NCBI RefSeq assembly: GCF_003113895.1 | Contig: NZ_BDUD01000001.1 | Location: 1,587,821 to 1,651,820, forward strand | From: Nostoc commune NIES-4072 | GTDB taxonomy: Bacteria; Cyanobacteriota; Cyanobacteriia; Cyanobacteriales; Nostocaceae | DNA length: 64,000 nt | Direction of reading: 5' to 3' | Shown here: positions 1-7,293 of the stretch, piece by piece | Numbering within the stretch: position 1 is the first letter of the stretch | Layout of the letters: the number at the start of each line of letters is the position of its first letter | Position numbers and translations under genes: made by a program | Notes under the pieces: generated by a model | Told to the model about the DNA's origin: nothing | The model's input: only the letters and a program-made list of their open reading frames with translations | Database searches by the model: none

Positions 1-107
1 GCAATTTTTGCGTAAGTCCTAAACTTATGGGACTCAGAGCAAATAAACTCAAGTACTGCTCTAAGTTCATTATTTGGATTAACTAGATTTTGCTGACAAC
101 CATACAT
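1..107 (-). CDS. tnpB: TnpB (IS200/IS605 OrfB), N-terminal fragment
   Basis: Partial gene running off the left edge; 35 codons are visible. The translation starts MYGCQQNLVNPNNEL and continues with an LEFICSESHKF segment, which matches the N-terminus of cyanobacterial TnpB proteins (usual form SEANKL). TnpB is the RNA-guided nuclease carried by IS200/IS605 elements, where it helps retain the element at its donor site. A perfect AAGGAGG ribosome binding site lies 6-7 bases before the ATG, so the start is well supported. It is divergent from the small RHH gene at 163, 55 bases away. Whether the rest of the protein and its RuvC residues are intact cannot be seen here. Confidence 0.72.
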   Translation of the reverse strand, partial: MYGCQQNLVNPNNELRAVLEFICSESHKFRTYAKI

Positions 108-162
108 TGTTTTTACCTCCTTAAGATATACTAACACTAAATACTAACAATGTATGTGCAAC

Positions 163-309
163 ATGAAAACAAAAACATTAACAATACGTTTATCTGAGCG
201 TAGAAGAAATAAGCTCTATTTATATGCTGCTCAAAAAGATAGAACTATCACTGCTTTAATAGAAGATTGGATTGATAGCCTAAAACTTGAAGGAGATACG
301 GCAGGTTAA
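163..309 (+). CDS. Small ribbon-helix-helix protein paired with tnpB
   Basis: A 48-residue protein too short for most gene finders. It has the layout of a ribbon-helix-helix DNA-binding domain: a short basic strand (TLTIRLSERRR), a helix (NKLYLYAAQKDR), the turn ITALI and a second helix ending in EDWIDSL. RHH proteins bind DNA as dimers through the strand. The gene diverges from tnpB across a 55-base gap that must hold both promoters, so repression of tnpB is a natural guess but only an inference. No TnpA transposase is visible; this gene occupies the position a divergent tnpA would hold. The stop codon sits in the loop of a hairpin (300-317). Confidence 0.62.
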   Translation: MKTKTLTIRLSERRRNKLYLYAAQKDRTITALIEDWIDSLKLEGDTAG

Positions 310-317
310 AACCTGCC
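300..317. repeat. 7-bp hairpin over the RHH stop codon
   Basis: GGCAGGT (300-306) pairs perfectly with ACCTGCC (311-317) around a TAAA loop that contains the RHH stop codon. There is no T-tract, so it is a poor intrinsic terminator. It could be a subterminal recognition hairpin of the element. Confidence 0.6.
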
Positions 318-331
318 GAGTCGCGTTTCAT

Positions 332-381
332 CCCCGCATCTGTTGCACGAAGGACGCAACTACGTTGCTACTTCTCAGGGG
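332..381. repeat. Nested terminal fold of the IS element
   Basis: CCCC (332-335) can close on GGGG (378-381). Inside it, GAAG...GCAAC (356-360), a TAC loop and GTTGC (364-368) followed by a TTC form a second stem. The nested arrangement resembles the imperfect subterminal palindromes of IS200/IS605 ends. It could also be read as a structured RNA; I cannot tell which. Confidence 0.5.
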
Positions 382-399
382 CTTTCACGCTCCCGCTAA

Positions 400-621
400 G
401 TTCTTGTAAAAAATGGTCGGATGATTGAGCGTCATTTACAACGAGAGTTAATTACAGACGATGAATTGATGAGCAAGTTACGCCAGCAAGGTGTGAAATT
501 TTTAGCAGATGTGAAGTTTGCATATATGGAGGCTGACGGCAGGATTAGTATCATCACCTTCGACTCCAAAAGTAGTACTGTCCCTGAGCAAAAAGCAGTA
601 CTAAAAAGCGATCTACATTAA
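400..621 (+). pseudogene. DUF421 (YetF-like) gene, 3' remnant cut by the IS element
   Basis: From codon 400 the frame reads VLVKNGRMIERHLQREL and then ITDDELMSKLRQQGV. This is the typical C-terminal cytoplasmic part of DUF421/YetF membrane proteins (pattern V-L-[IV]-x-N-G-x-[IVM]-x-E, then E-D-E-L-x-x-x-L-R-x-x-G), ending in the A-D-G-x-I-S-I strand. The membrane helices expected upstream are missing; immediately 5' is the terminal DNA of the IS element. An ATG at 421 could start a 66-residue product, but it would lack the family's membrane part, so I treat it as a remnant. The gene is followed closely by purB. Confidence 0.7.
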
Positions 622-661
622 TTAAACTGTAAAATATGACGGTTGTATTCTGTGCCGAACT

Positions 662-1957
662 GTGATTGAGCGTTATACTTTACCCGAAATGGCTAATCTG
701 TGGAGTGAAGCCTATAAGCTAAAAACTTGGCTGCAAGTTGAAATTGCTGTTTGCGAGGCTCAAGCTGAACTAGGTTACATTCCATCTGAGGCGGTTGAGG
801 AAATTAAGGCCAAGGCAGATTTTGATCCAAAGCGAGTGTTGGAAATTGAGGCTGTAGTCCGCCACGATGTTATTGCTTTCTTGACAAATGTCAACGAATA
901 TGTTGGTGATGCAGGACGCTACATTCACCTGGGTTTAACTAGTTCGGATGTTTTGGATACAGCTTTAGCACTGCAATTGGTTGCCAGCCTGGATATATTA
1001 TTGCAACGTCTGGAAGATTTAATTCAGGTAATTCGCGAAAAAGCACGGGAACATCGTCATACAGTGATGGCTGGCCGATCGCATGGTATTCATGCTGAAC
1101 CGATCACTTTTGGTTTCAAGCTAGCTGGCTGGTTAGCTGAAGTGTTGCGTCATCAAGAACGCCTGAAAATTCTCCACGAAACGATCGCTGTGGGTAAGAT
1201 TTCTGGTGCGGTGGGAACTTATGCGAATGTTGAACCGCGTGTAGAAGCGATCGCTTGCCAAAAACTCGGACTCAAACCTGATACGGCCTCAACGCAAGTT
1301 ATTTCCCGCGATCGCCATGCCGACTATGTGCAACAATTAGCTTTGGTAGCAGCATCCATCGAACGTTTTGCTGTAGAAATTCGCAATCTGCAAAAAACAG
1401 ACGTTTTGGAAGTTGAAGAATTTTTCTCCAAAGGTCAAAAAGGCTCCTCGGCAATGCCACACAAGCGCAATCCCATCCGTTCGGAACGGCTGACGGGAAT
1501 GGCGCGACTTGTCAGAAGCCATGCTGGTGCAGCTTTGGAAAACGTCGCACTTTGGCATGAAAGGGATATTTCCCATAGTTCTGTAGAACGGGTAATTTTG
1601 CCAGATGCTTGCACTTTGACGCACTTTATGCTTTTAGAAATAACCGACTTGGTGAAAAACCTGTTGGTCTATCCTGAAAACATGAAACGAAATCTCAACT
1701 GCTACGGCGGCGTTGTGTTCAGCCAAAAAGTCCTGCTAGCCTTGATAGACAAGGGAAGCAGCCGAGAAGAAGCGTATGCGATCGTTCAAGAAAGCGCTCA
1801 CGCCGCTTGGAACAAGCCAGAAGGTAATTTCCAGGACTTGATTAGCAAAGATCCTCGCGTTACCGAAAAATTGTCCCCAGCAGAACTAGAAGTCTGTTTT
1901 GACCCCCAGCAGCATCTGAACCATTTAGAAGAGATTTACCGACGACTGGGAATTTAG
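662..1957 (+). CDS. purB: Adenylosuccinate lyase PurB
   Basis: Purine synthesis enzyme that removes fumarate from SAICAR and from adenylosuccinate. The 431-residue length is normal for the family. The N-terminus MIERYTLPEM is the classical PurB start, which fixes the GTG at 662 as initiator; no in-frame ATG fits better. The fumarase/aspartase-superfamily signature GSSAMPHKRNP lies near residues 260-271 and holds the mobile catalytic loop. A conserved TSSDVLDTA segment near residue 93 and the RSHGIHAEP segment near 139 (general acid/base histidine) are present. No partner gene of the pathway is adjacent. The frame is intact and codon use matches its surroundings. Confidence 0.96.
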   Translation: MIERYTLPEMANLWSEAYKLKTWLQVEIAVCEAQAELGYIPSEAVEEIKAKADFDPKRVLEIEAVVRHDVIAFLTNVNEYVGDAGRYIHLGLTSSDVLDTALALQLVASLDILLQRLEDLIQVIREKAREHRHTVMAGRSHGIHAEPITFGFKLAGWLAEVLRHQERLKILHETIAVGKISGAVGTYANVEPRVEAIACQKLGLKPDTASTQVISRDRHADYVQQLALVAASIERFAVEIRNLQKTDVLEVEEFFSKGQKGSSAMPHKRNPIRSERLTGMARLVRSHAGAALENVALWHERDISHSSVERVILPDACTLTHFMLLEITDLVKNLLVYPENMKRNLNCYGGVVFSQKVLLALIDKGSSREEAYAIVQESAHAAWNKPEGNFQDLISKDPRVTEKLSPAELEVCFDPQQHLNHLEEIYRRLGI

Positions 1958-1970
1958 GATTAATTTACTT

Positions 1971-1996
1971 GTAGTGAGCGCTGAAGCGCTTACTAC
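1971..1996. repeat. GTAGTGAGCGCT hairpin repeat
   Basis: GTAGTGAGCGCT and AGCGCTTACTAC form an almost perfect inverted repeat with a two-base GA loop, just after purB. The outer bases GTAGT-AG/CT-ACTAC match the ends of the repeat at 39100-39148, so the two appear to be members of one dispersed family. It may also act in mRNA 3'-end formation for purB. Confidence 0.7.
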
Positions 1997-2169
1997 TAAC
2001 CTGTTACTCAAAAAATACACAAACTTTTTCAAAAAAGAATATATAAAAATACCAAAAATCTTTAGTATTACATTACTGAAAACTGTTAATTTGGTGCTGG
2101 AATTTTTGCCATTAATGGGTAGTATAAATAACACACCTTTACATCATGTTTGCATAATTAGTTGTGATT

Positions 2170-2252
2170 CCCCAACTCATCGCACCCCACCTCCAACCCC
2201 TCCCCGGCTGCGGGGAGGGGAGACAAAGCGCAGCTTTGGCGGGGTGGGGTTC
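2170..2252. repeat. GC-rich MITE-like inverted repeat
   Basis: A perfect 10-bp stem, CCCCTCCCCG (2197-2206) with CGGGGAGGGG (2211-2220), is enclosed by an outer pair ACCCCACC (2184-2191) and GGGTGGGGT (2242-2250). The GC content is far above that of the surrounding DNA, and no protein is encoded. Elements of this composition occur as dispersed repeats in Nostoc genomes, from general knowledge rather than a search. Confidence 0.65.
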
Positions 2253-2317
2253 TTAGAGATTAATAAGTAATTAAACGAACATGATACTACTTATTTATTA
2301 GTGCTTCGAGTGCCTAA

Positions 2318-2857
2318 ATGATTGAAATCCTAGCCACACTTTCAGCCTCTGCGGCAGCAGGAATGAGAATAGGTATACCTTTGCTAATCATTGGATTGTT
2401 GCAGGGTAGTAGCTTGTGGTCACAAGTTCCGATTTTATCTCACATTTCTCCACCAATATTGTTAGCTTGCCTTAGCTGTTGGTCTTTAGTTGAATTACTA
2501 GCCTCAAAAAAGCTATGGGGGCAAAGATTGCTACAACTAGTTCAATTATTCATGTCTCCCCTCGTGGGGGCAATTATGGGGTTAGCAGTAGCTAGTGCAA
2601 CAGCAGCGCCAAGCTGGCTGATTGCCTGTATTGGGGGTTTGTTAGCTTTGGTACTCCAACTAGTTCAAGTTGGTTGGTTCTATCGGTTACGTGGTTTACC
2701 CTTGTGGGCAGTCTTTCTTCAAGATATCTTGTGTATTGCTCTAGTACTTTTTGCTTTTGATGCTCCCTGGCAAGGAGGATTAATTGCTTTAATACTGCTC
2801 TGGTTTGCAGTTCGTAGCGCGAAGCAGTGGTATGACTGGTATCACAAAAGGGCATAG
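2318..2857 (+). CDS. DUF4126-family membrane protein
   Basis: A 179-residue, very hydrophobic protein with about five membrane helices. The N-terminal segment LSASAAAGMRIGIPLLIIGL resembles the opening of DUF4126 proteins, where a small-residue-rich helix precedes a hydrophobic one; this assignment is from memory of the family. The function is unknown. A short polar linker near residue 65 (ASKKLWGQR) separates the first two membrane parts and the C-terminus is basic. It stands alone between repeat-rich gaps. Its TAG stop lies inside the GGGGCAT tandem repeat that follows, so repeat growth there could have set the present C-terminus. Confidence 0.6.
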   Translation: MIEILATLSASAAAGMRIGIPLLIIGLLQGSSLWSQVPILSHISPPILLACLSCWSLVELLASKKLWGQRLLQLVQLFMSPLVGAIMGLAVASATAAPSWLIACIGGLLALVLQLVQVGWFYRLRGLPLWAVFLQDILCIALVLFAFDAPWQGGLIALILLWFAVRSAKQWYDWYHKRA

Positions 2858-2888
2858 GGCATGGGGCATGGGGCATGGGGCATGGGGC
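2850..2888. repeat. GGGGCAT heptamer tandem repeat
   Basis: About five copies of the seven-base unit GGGGCAT, with some variants, begin in the last codons of the DUF4126 gene and run into the gap. Short tandemly repeated heptamers are typical of heterocyst-forming cyanobacteria. A related array with another unit follows at 3001-3038. Confidence 0.8.
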
Positions 2889-3000
2889 AAAGTTTAAATA
2901 TCAGGCTTAGATGAGGCTACGCTACCTCCAAAGTGGTAGAGAATTTTTCCTAAAAGAGAAGATACACAAACGTTGGAACAAAAGAAGAGGAAGAAGAGTT

Positions 3001-3038
3001 TTCCAATACCCAATGTCCAATACCCAATGCCCAATGCC
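3001..3038. repeat. CCAATAC/CCAATGC heptamer repeat
   Basis: Five seven-base units of the form CCAATRC, with one CCAATGT variant, end just at the hemH stop codon. It belongs to the same class of intergenic heptamer arrays seen elsewhere in the window. Confidence 0.75.
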
Positions 3039-3040
3039 CT

Positions 3041-4207
3041 TTACTGCAAAAGTCCAATCATGTGCAAGAAGCCATGACCGGTAATCAATTCGATGATTAA
3101 GGCGATAAAGCCCAACATGGCAATCCGACCATTCCATACTTCAGCGCTAGTAGTCAGACCCCATTCCCAACGCTCTTGGGGGTACATTTTCACCCTTTTT
3201 TTCATTTGGGCAGCTTGCGAAAGCTTGAAACTGGGGTTTTTCAGCGCATTAATCACCAAGTCTGCAAGTGCATTAATAAATACTGGATGGGTATTGGGAG
3301 CAGGAACACGACGGAAATTGTGAATTCCTGCTTCTTCTGCTACTTCCCGATATTCAATATCAATTTCTTGCAGTGTCTCAATATGCTCTGAGACAAAACT
3401 GATTGGCACGACAACCAAATCTTTCACGCCCTTTGCACCTAATTCTTTGAGGGCATCCTCAGTATAAGGTTGGAGCCATTCTACTGGGCCGACGCGACTT
3501 TGGTAAGCTAAGGTGTGGACATTGGGTCGATTGAGGGTCTGCATAATCAAAGCAGTACATTCCTCAATTTCTTGCTGGTAAGGGTCGCCAGCCTCTTCAA
3601 CGTAGCTTTTAGGAACGCCGTGAGCGCTGAAGAATATATGAACCTCATCTGGGTTAGGAAACTGTTCTAATTCTTGGGCTATGAGTTCCGCCATTGCTTG
3701 CAGGTAGCCTGGTTCTTTGTACCAGGAAGGAATGACGGTGTAATCAATGGGTTGAAGCTTTGGGTCTTCTTGCCAAAGTTTTTCTAAAAGCCGGAAGCTA
3801 GAACCACTCGTACTAATAGAAAACTGGGGATATAGTGGTAATATTACCAGGTGTTCTATATTATCTTGGGTAATCTGTGCGATCGCCTCTTCTGTATAGG
3901 GATTCCAATAACGCATTCCCACGTAGATATTGGCTTCTTGCCCTAAATGACTCAACTGTTCTTTTAAAGCTTCGCCTTGCGCTTCTGTGATCCGCCGCAG
4001 TGGAGAACCACCACCAATTTGCTTATAATTTTCTTGAGATGTTCTGGTTCGCCGCGAGGCAATAAACCAGGCTAGGGGCTTTTGCAACCAGCGAAATGGT
4101 AGGCGAATAATTTCCGGATCGGAAAATAGGTTGTACAAAAACGGCCCGACATCCTCTAGCTTATCGGGGCCACCGAGATTGAGTAATAAGACGCCTACAC
4201 GACCCAT
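3041..4207 (-). CDS. hemH: Ferrochelatase with C-terminal chlorophyll-binding (CAB) tail
   Basis: Inserts ferrous iron into protoporphyrin IX, the last step of heme synthesis; in cyanobacteria it is membrane-linked. At 388 residues it is longer than typical bacterial ferrochelatases because of a tail. The core opens with [11 protein letters not shown], and the catalytic histidine lies in FFSAHGVP near residue 195. Residues about 350-388 hold a linker and a single membrane helix with the light-harvesting motif [13 protein letters not shown], the chlorophyll a/b-binding motif also found in the Hli proteins at 13595-14318. Known cyanobacterial and plant ferrochelatases share this fusion. The branch point with chlorophyll synthesis is represented here by chlD at 25856. 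Confidence 0.96.
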   Translation of the reverse strand: MGRVGVLLLNLGGPDKLEDVGPFLYNLFSDPEIIRLPFRWLQKPLAWFIASRRTRTSQENYKQIGGGSPLRRITEAQGEALKEQLSHLGQEANIYVGMRYWNPYTEEAIAQITQDNIEHLVILPLYPQFSISTSGSSFRLLEKLWQEDPKLQPIDYTVIPSWYKEPGYLQAMAELIAQELEQFPNPDEVHIFFSAHGVPKSYVEEAGDPYQQEIEECTALIMQTLNRPNVHTLAYQSRVGPVEWLQPYTEDALKELGAKGVKDLVVVPISFVSEHIETLQEIDIEYREVAEEAGIHNFRRVPAPNTHPVFINALADLVINALKNPSFKLSQAAQMKKRVKMYPQERWEWGLTTSAEVWNGRIAMLGFIALIIELITGHGFLHMIGLLQ

Positions 4208-4300
4208 AGCAGTTACTTTCCCCCAATCTTTTCAGGTTTTTTACTAATGTTAACAATATATCTTTATTAAATATAAAGCTTAATAGCAAGGAAATATGCA

Positions 4301-4924
4301 ATGGCTACAATTTTAAGAGATTGGAGTTACCGTTATCAGTGGCTATATGATGGTATCTCTCGTTTAGCAGCCTTAAGTGTAGGTGGTGAAGCCCGTTTTC
4401 GACAACTTGCTTTGCAAGGCTTAACAATTCACTCAGATTCTCAGGTCTTAGATTTATGTTGCGGCAGTGGTCAAACGACGCAATTTTTAGTAAAACTTTC
4501 ACAAAATGTAACAGGATTGGACGCTTCACCCAAGTCTTTGCAACGGGCGCGGGAAAATGTACCTCAAGCTTGCTATCTAGAAGCTTTTGCCGAGAAGATG
4601 CCATTTGCAGATAATCTATTTGATGTGGTGCATACCAGCGTTGCATTACACGAGATGCAGCCTGAGCAATTGCGAAAAATTATTAGTGAAGTTTATCGGG
4701 TATTGAAGCCAGGAGGAGTGTTTACACTGATAGATTTTCATGCTCCTACAAATCCGATATTTTGGCCTGGGGTATCAGTGTTTTTGTTATTGTTTGAAAC
4801 GGAAACAGCTTGGCAATTGTTGAAAACTGATTTACCTGGATTGTTAACTCAGACTGGGTTTAATGTGGGTGAGCCAACTTTATATGCAGGTGGTAGTTTG
4901 CAAGTGATACAGGCCAAGAAGTAA
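4301..4924 (+). CDS. SAM-dependent methyltransferase, UbiE/MenG-like
   Basis: Class I methyltransferase of 207 residues. Motif I is VLDLCCGSGQ near residues 49-58, followed by an acidic end of strand 2 (VTGLDASP). Motif II lies in FDVVHTSVALHEM, and the post-motif VLKPGGVFTLIDFHAP is typical of the UbiE/COQ5 group that methylates quinone precursors. The N-terminus WSYRYQWLYDGISRLAALSVGG also resembles that group. A quinone substrate is therefore plausible, but I cannot separate a menaquinone/phylloquinone enzyme from other small-molecule methyltransferases by eye. It is divergent from hemH across 93 bases and has an AAGGAAA ribosome binding site. Confidence 0.8.
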   Translation: MATILRDWSYRYQWLYDGISRLAALSVGGEARFRQLALQGLTIHSDSQVLDLCCGSGQTTQFLVKLSQNVTGLDASPKSLQRARENVPQACYLEAFAEKMPFADNLFDVVHTSVALHEMQPEQLRKIISEVYRVLKPGGVFTLIDFHAPTNPIFWPGVSVFLLLFETETAWQLLKTDLPGLLTQTGFNVGEPTLYAGGSLQVIQAKK

Positions 4925-5019
4925 ACAATACTGCTTTATTAATGGCAGCTAAGAGACTTTGCTATTAATAAAGTATGAGTGATTGTTATATAGCACTTAA
5001 GCAGGTAAGCAGTGAAAAA

Positions 5020-5538
5020 ATGACGCAGGAACTAATAGACCTCAAAAAGAGTATTTTGGAAGGACGTTACGCAGATGCCTTGGTAATTGTTGATGAATTA
5101 GAGGGGATGAGTAAACAAGCTATTCTGCGGAATATCCAAGCTTATTTAAGGATTTTACTGATTCATTTGATTAAGAACCAACTAGAGCAGCGATTAACCA
5201 ATTCTTGGGTTGCTTCTATTCGTAATTCACTTATAGAAATTAAGAAACTCAATCTCAAAGACAATAAAAAATCCTATTATATCAATTTAACCGAATGGGA
5301 TACTTATATTGAAGATGAAATAGAAATAGCAGTGCGTGATGCCAGTGTGGAAGTTTTGAATGGAATGTACAATGAATTCCAACTTACTGAAATGGTGGAT
5401 AGGAACCAGATAATTCAGACTGCTTTGAAGTTGTTGGCGCTAACTTATTCTTATTCAGCCAAGGAGTTATCGGCAGTTTTGGCTGAAAATTTAACTCAGC
5501 TAACCGGTGGAGAAGATTGGAAAGCAGGTAGGCGATAA
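5020..5538 (+). CDS. DUF29-family protein, tandem copy 1
   Basis: A 172-residue protein of the DUF29 type. It has an N-terminal LKKSILEGRYADALVIVDELEG helix pair (in place of the usual ELDLENLIEELE segment), then SKQAILRNIQAYLRILLIHLIK and a SWVASIRNSLIEI segment matching the DUF29 pattern [SR]-W-x-x-[ST]-I-R. The function is unknown. I chose ATG 5020, not the longer frame from 4975, because all three tandem copies begin MTQELIDLK. The bases before each start are also alike (GCAGGTA-GCxxTxAAAAAATG), as if the repeat unit carries its own spacer. Compared with copies 2 and 3 it is the most divergent in the middle (EDEIEIAVRDASVEVLN). Confidence 0.8.
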   Translation: MTQELIDLKKSILEGRYADALVIVDELEGMSKQAILRNIQAYLRILLIHLIKNQLEQRLTNSWVASIRNSLIEIKKLNLKDNKKSYYINLTEWDTYIEDEIEIAVRDASVEVLNGMYNEFQLTEMVDRNQIIQTALKLLALTYSYSAKELSAVLAENLTQLTGGEDWKAGRR

Positions 5539-5541
5539 AAA

Positions 5542-6063
5542 ATGACACAGGAACTTATAGACCTCAAAAAGAGTATTTTGGAAGGACGTTATGCAGATGC
5601 CTTGGCAATTGTAGATGAATTAGAAGGCATGAGTAAACAAGCTATTCTGCGGAATATCCAAGCTTATTTAAACATTCTGTTGATTCATTTGATTAAAAAC
5701 CAAGTAGAACAACGATTAACTGGTTCCTGGGCAAATTCTATTCGTAATTCAATCAGAGAAATTAAAAAGCTAAATATCAAAGATAATAAAAAATATTACT
5801 ATATTAATTTAGATGAGTGGGAGACTTTGATAGAAGAGGAAGTGATTGAAGATGCGATCGCTGATGCCAGCGATGAAGTAATGAATGGAGGATATAATCA
5901 ATTTCAACTGGCTGAAATAGTGGATAGGAACCAAATTATTCAGACTGCGTTGAAGTTTTTGGCGCTAACTTATTCCTATTCAGCTAAGGAGTTACCCGCA
6001 GTTGTGGCTGAAAATTTAACTCAGCTAGTCGGTGGAGAAGATTGGAAAGCAGGTAGGCGATAA
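5542..6063 (+). CDS. DUF29-family protein, tandem copy 2
   Basis: A 173-residue paralogue of its neighbours. The first 45 residues are nearly identical to copy 1, while the middle has drifted (DEWETLIEEEVIEDAIADAS). It begins three bases after the copy 1 stop, so the genes are probably translated from one message. The upstream ribosome-binding context GCAGGTAGGCGATAAAAA lies within the end of copy 1. The C-terminal GGEDWKAGRR is shared with copy 1, which shows that whole units were duplicated. No catalytic residues can be named. Confidence 0.82.
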   Translation: MTQELIDLKKSILEGRYADALAIVDELEGMSKQAILRNIQAYLNILLIHLIKNQVEQRLTGSWANSIRNSIREIKKLNIKDNKKYYYINLDEWETLIEEEVIEDAIADASDEVMNGGYNQFQLAEIVDRNQIIQTALKFLALTYSYSAKELPAVVAENLTQLVGGEDWKAGRR

Positions 6064-6067
6064 AAAA

Positions 6068-6589
6068 ATGACCCAGGAACTAATAGACCTCAAAAACAGT
6101 ATTTTGGAAGGACGTTATGCAGATGCTTTGGCAATTGTAGATGAATTAGAGGGGATGAGTAAAAAGGCAATTTTGCGACAGATTAAATCGTTTTTAAGAA
6201 TTTTGCTGATTCATTTGATTAAGAATAAACTAGAACAGAGATTAACAAATTCTTGGGCTGCTTCTATTCGCAACGCCATCCGCGAAATTAAAGAAGTGAA
6301 TATCAAAGATAATAAAACATCTTACTACATTAATTTAGATGAATGGGGAAATTTGATAGAAGAGGAAATTATTGAGGATGCGATCGCTGATGCTAGCGAG
6401 GAAGTGATGAATGGCAAATTTACTCGCTCTCAGTTGTCTGCAATGCTAGATAAAAACCAGATTTTAACTACAGCTACTAGTTTACTGGCTTTAACATATA
6501 CTTATTCGCCAAAGGAATTACCAGCGATTATGGATGATTATCTCAGTCAGTTAGCTGGTGGTGAAGATTGGATAAATCGGGAAAAATAA
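6068..6589 (+). CDS. DUF29-family protein, tandem copy 3
   Basis: Third member of the array, 173 residues. Its start is taken at 6068 rather than the upstream in-frame ATG at 6032, because MTQELIDLK aligns with both sister copies; the region between 6032 and 6067 overlaps the end of copy 2 in another frame. It follows copy 2 by four bases. It keeps the DUF29 core (AILRQIKSFLRILLIHLIK and SWAASIRNAIREI) but ends differently (GGEDWINREK) and carries FTRSQLSAMLDKNQ where the others have a FQL-E-VDRNQ form. That suggests it is the edge copy with the longest independent history. Confidence 0.82.
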   Translation: MTQELIDLKNSILEGRYADALAIVDELEGMSKKAILRQIKSFLRILLIHLIKNKLEQRLTNSWAASIRNAIREIKEVNIKDNKTSYYINLDEWGNLIEEEIIEDAIADASEEVMNGKFTRSQLSAMLDKNQILTTATSLLALTYTYSPKELPAIMDDYLSQLAGGEDWINREK

Positions 6590-6665
6590 ATATCTGTTCT
6601 TTGTTCGGCGGTGATACCAAGTGTTAAATTCAAATTAGCACCATCATCTCTTAAAGGAAATACAA

Positions 6666-6860
6666 ATGACAGCAGATACTACTGTAAAATATCAAGTCCT
6701 CAAAGCAGTAGAGGAAATGCCCCAAGACGTTACTTTTGACGAAGTAATGGAACGTCTTTATTTCCTGTACAAAGTTGATCGAGGTTTAAAGGAAGTTGAG
6801 ACTGGTAATACCATCTCACATCCAGAAGCCAAAAAGCAGATTAAGACATGGCACAAGTAA
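6666..6860 (+). CDS. Antitoxin of a ParE/RelE-type toxin-antitoxin pair
   Basis: A 64-residue acidic protein. It has the layout of small antitoxins that accompany ParE/RelE toxins: an N-terminal helical part (YQVLKAVEEMPQDVTFDEVMERL), a short linker (YKVDRGLKEVETGNTISH) and a C-terminal stretch ending in EAKKQIKTWHK that would wrap the toxin. The ISH-EAKK piece is typical of cyanobacterial antitoxins of this group. A good AAAGGAAA ribosome binding site precedes it. Its end overlaps the start of the toxin remnant at 6848 by 13 bases, the usual TA coupling. The antitoxin frame is intact although the toxin is not. Confidence 0.75.
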   Translation: MTADTTVKYQVLKAVEEMPQDVTFDEVMERLYFLYKVDRGLKEVETGNTISHPEAKKQIKTWHK

Positions 6861-7130
6861 TGGACAAGTCAAGCCTTAACTGATTTAGAAGCAATTGGCG
6901 ATTTTATTGCACGGGATGCACCAAGTTTTGCCCAGGTATTTGTAGACAGGGTATTTCAATCTGTAGAACGTCTACAACAGTTTCCGCTATCAGGGCGTGT
7001 AGTGCCAGAAATCGCTCAAGAGGATATTCGAGAGATTATCTTTGGTAGTTACTGAATCGTATATTTAGTCAGCGATGATCAGGTAAATATCTTAACCGTG
7101 TTTCATTCTTCAAGGCAGCTTAAGCTTTAA
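6848..7130 (+). pseudogene. Broken ParE/RelE toxin gene
   Basis: The overlapping ATG at 6848 gives MAQVMDKSSLN and then a stop. From 6861 in another frame a clear toxin sequence follows: TSQALTDLEAIGDFIARDAP, VFQSVERLQQFPLSGR and IREIIFGSY, then TGA (7053-7055), then IVYLVSDDQVNILTVFHSSR to a stop at 7128. Members of the family read GSYRIVY here, so the TGA is best explained as a CGA-to-TGA change. The first break is best explained by loss of two bases near 6860 (family start MAQVMWTSQA). Two independent lesions mean the gene cannot make toxin unless both sites were misread or resequenced. Confidence 0.85.
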
Positions 7131-7293
7131 TTAATGCTTATGTTTTGATAGCGATCGCTATTTCTATACAGGCGAAAACTGAGGTACCAAATGAAGCTAA
7201 TATTACGGTAAACTGATTGCTAAACCGTAGTCTATACATTGTAGTACTGTACGGATAAGCAACAATAAAGTTTTCGCCAATTGTAAAGTAGAG

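Larger units (their letters stand above)
1..399 (-). mobile_element. IS200/IS605-type element, tnpB-proximal end
   Basis: The element holds tnpB (minus strand, truncated by the window), the divergent RHH gene and about 90 bases of strongly structured terminal DNA. Its right border is placed near 397-400 because the interrupted DUF421 reading frame becomes recognisable from codon 400 onward. Relative to tnpB this is the left end. IS200/IS605 elements lack terminal inverted repeats and instead carry subterminal hairpins recognised by TnpA, which fits the folds at 300-317 and 332-381. The other end lies outside the window, so the exact target site cannot be read. Confidence 0.6.
1958..2317. other. 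Intergenic stretch holding two inverted repeats
   Basis: This 360-base gap between purB and the DUF4126 gene holds no convincing gene. It contains a 26-base hairpin at 1971-1996 and a GC-rich inverted repeat at 2170-2252, described separately. The rest is AT-rich. Confidence 0.7.

Noticed and set aside
1974..2270. 98-codon plus-strand frame after purB
   Set aside because: It reads through two inverted repeats (1971-1996 and 2170-2252) and has a repeat-derived sequence rich in Pro and Gly.
2850..3038. Possible CRISPR array from the regularly spaced short repeats
   Set aside because: The units are contiguous seven-base repeats without spacers, so they are heptamer tandem repeats. No CRISPR array was seen anywhere in the window.
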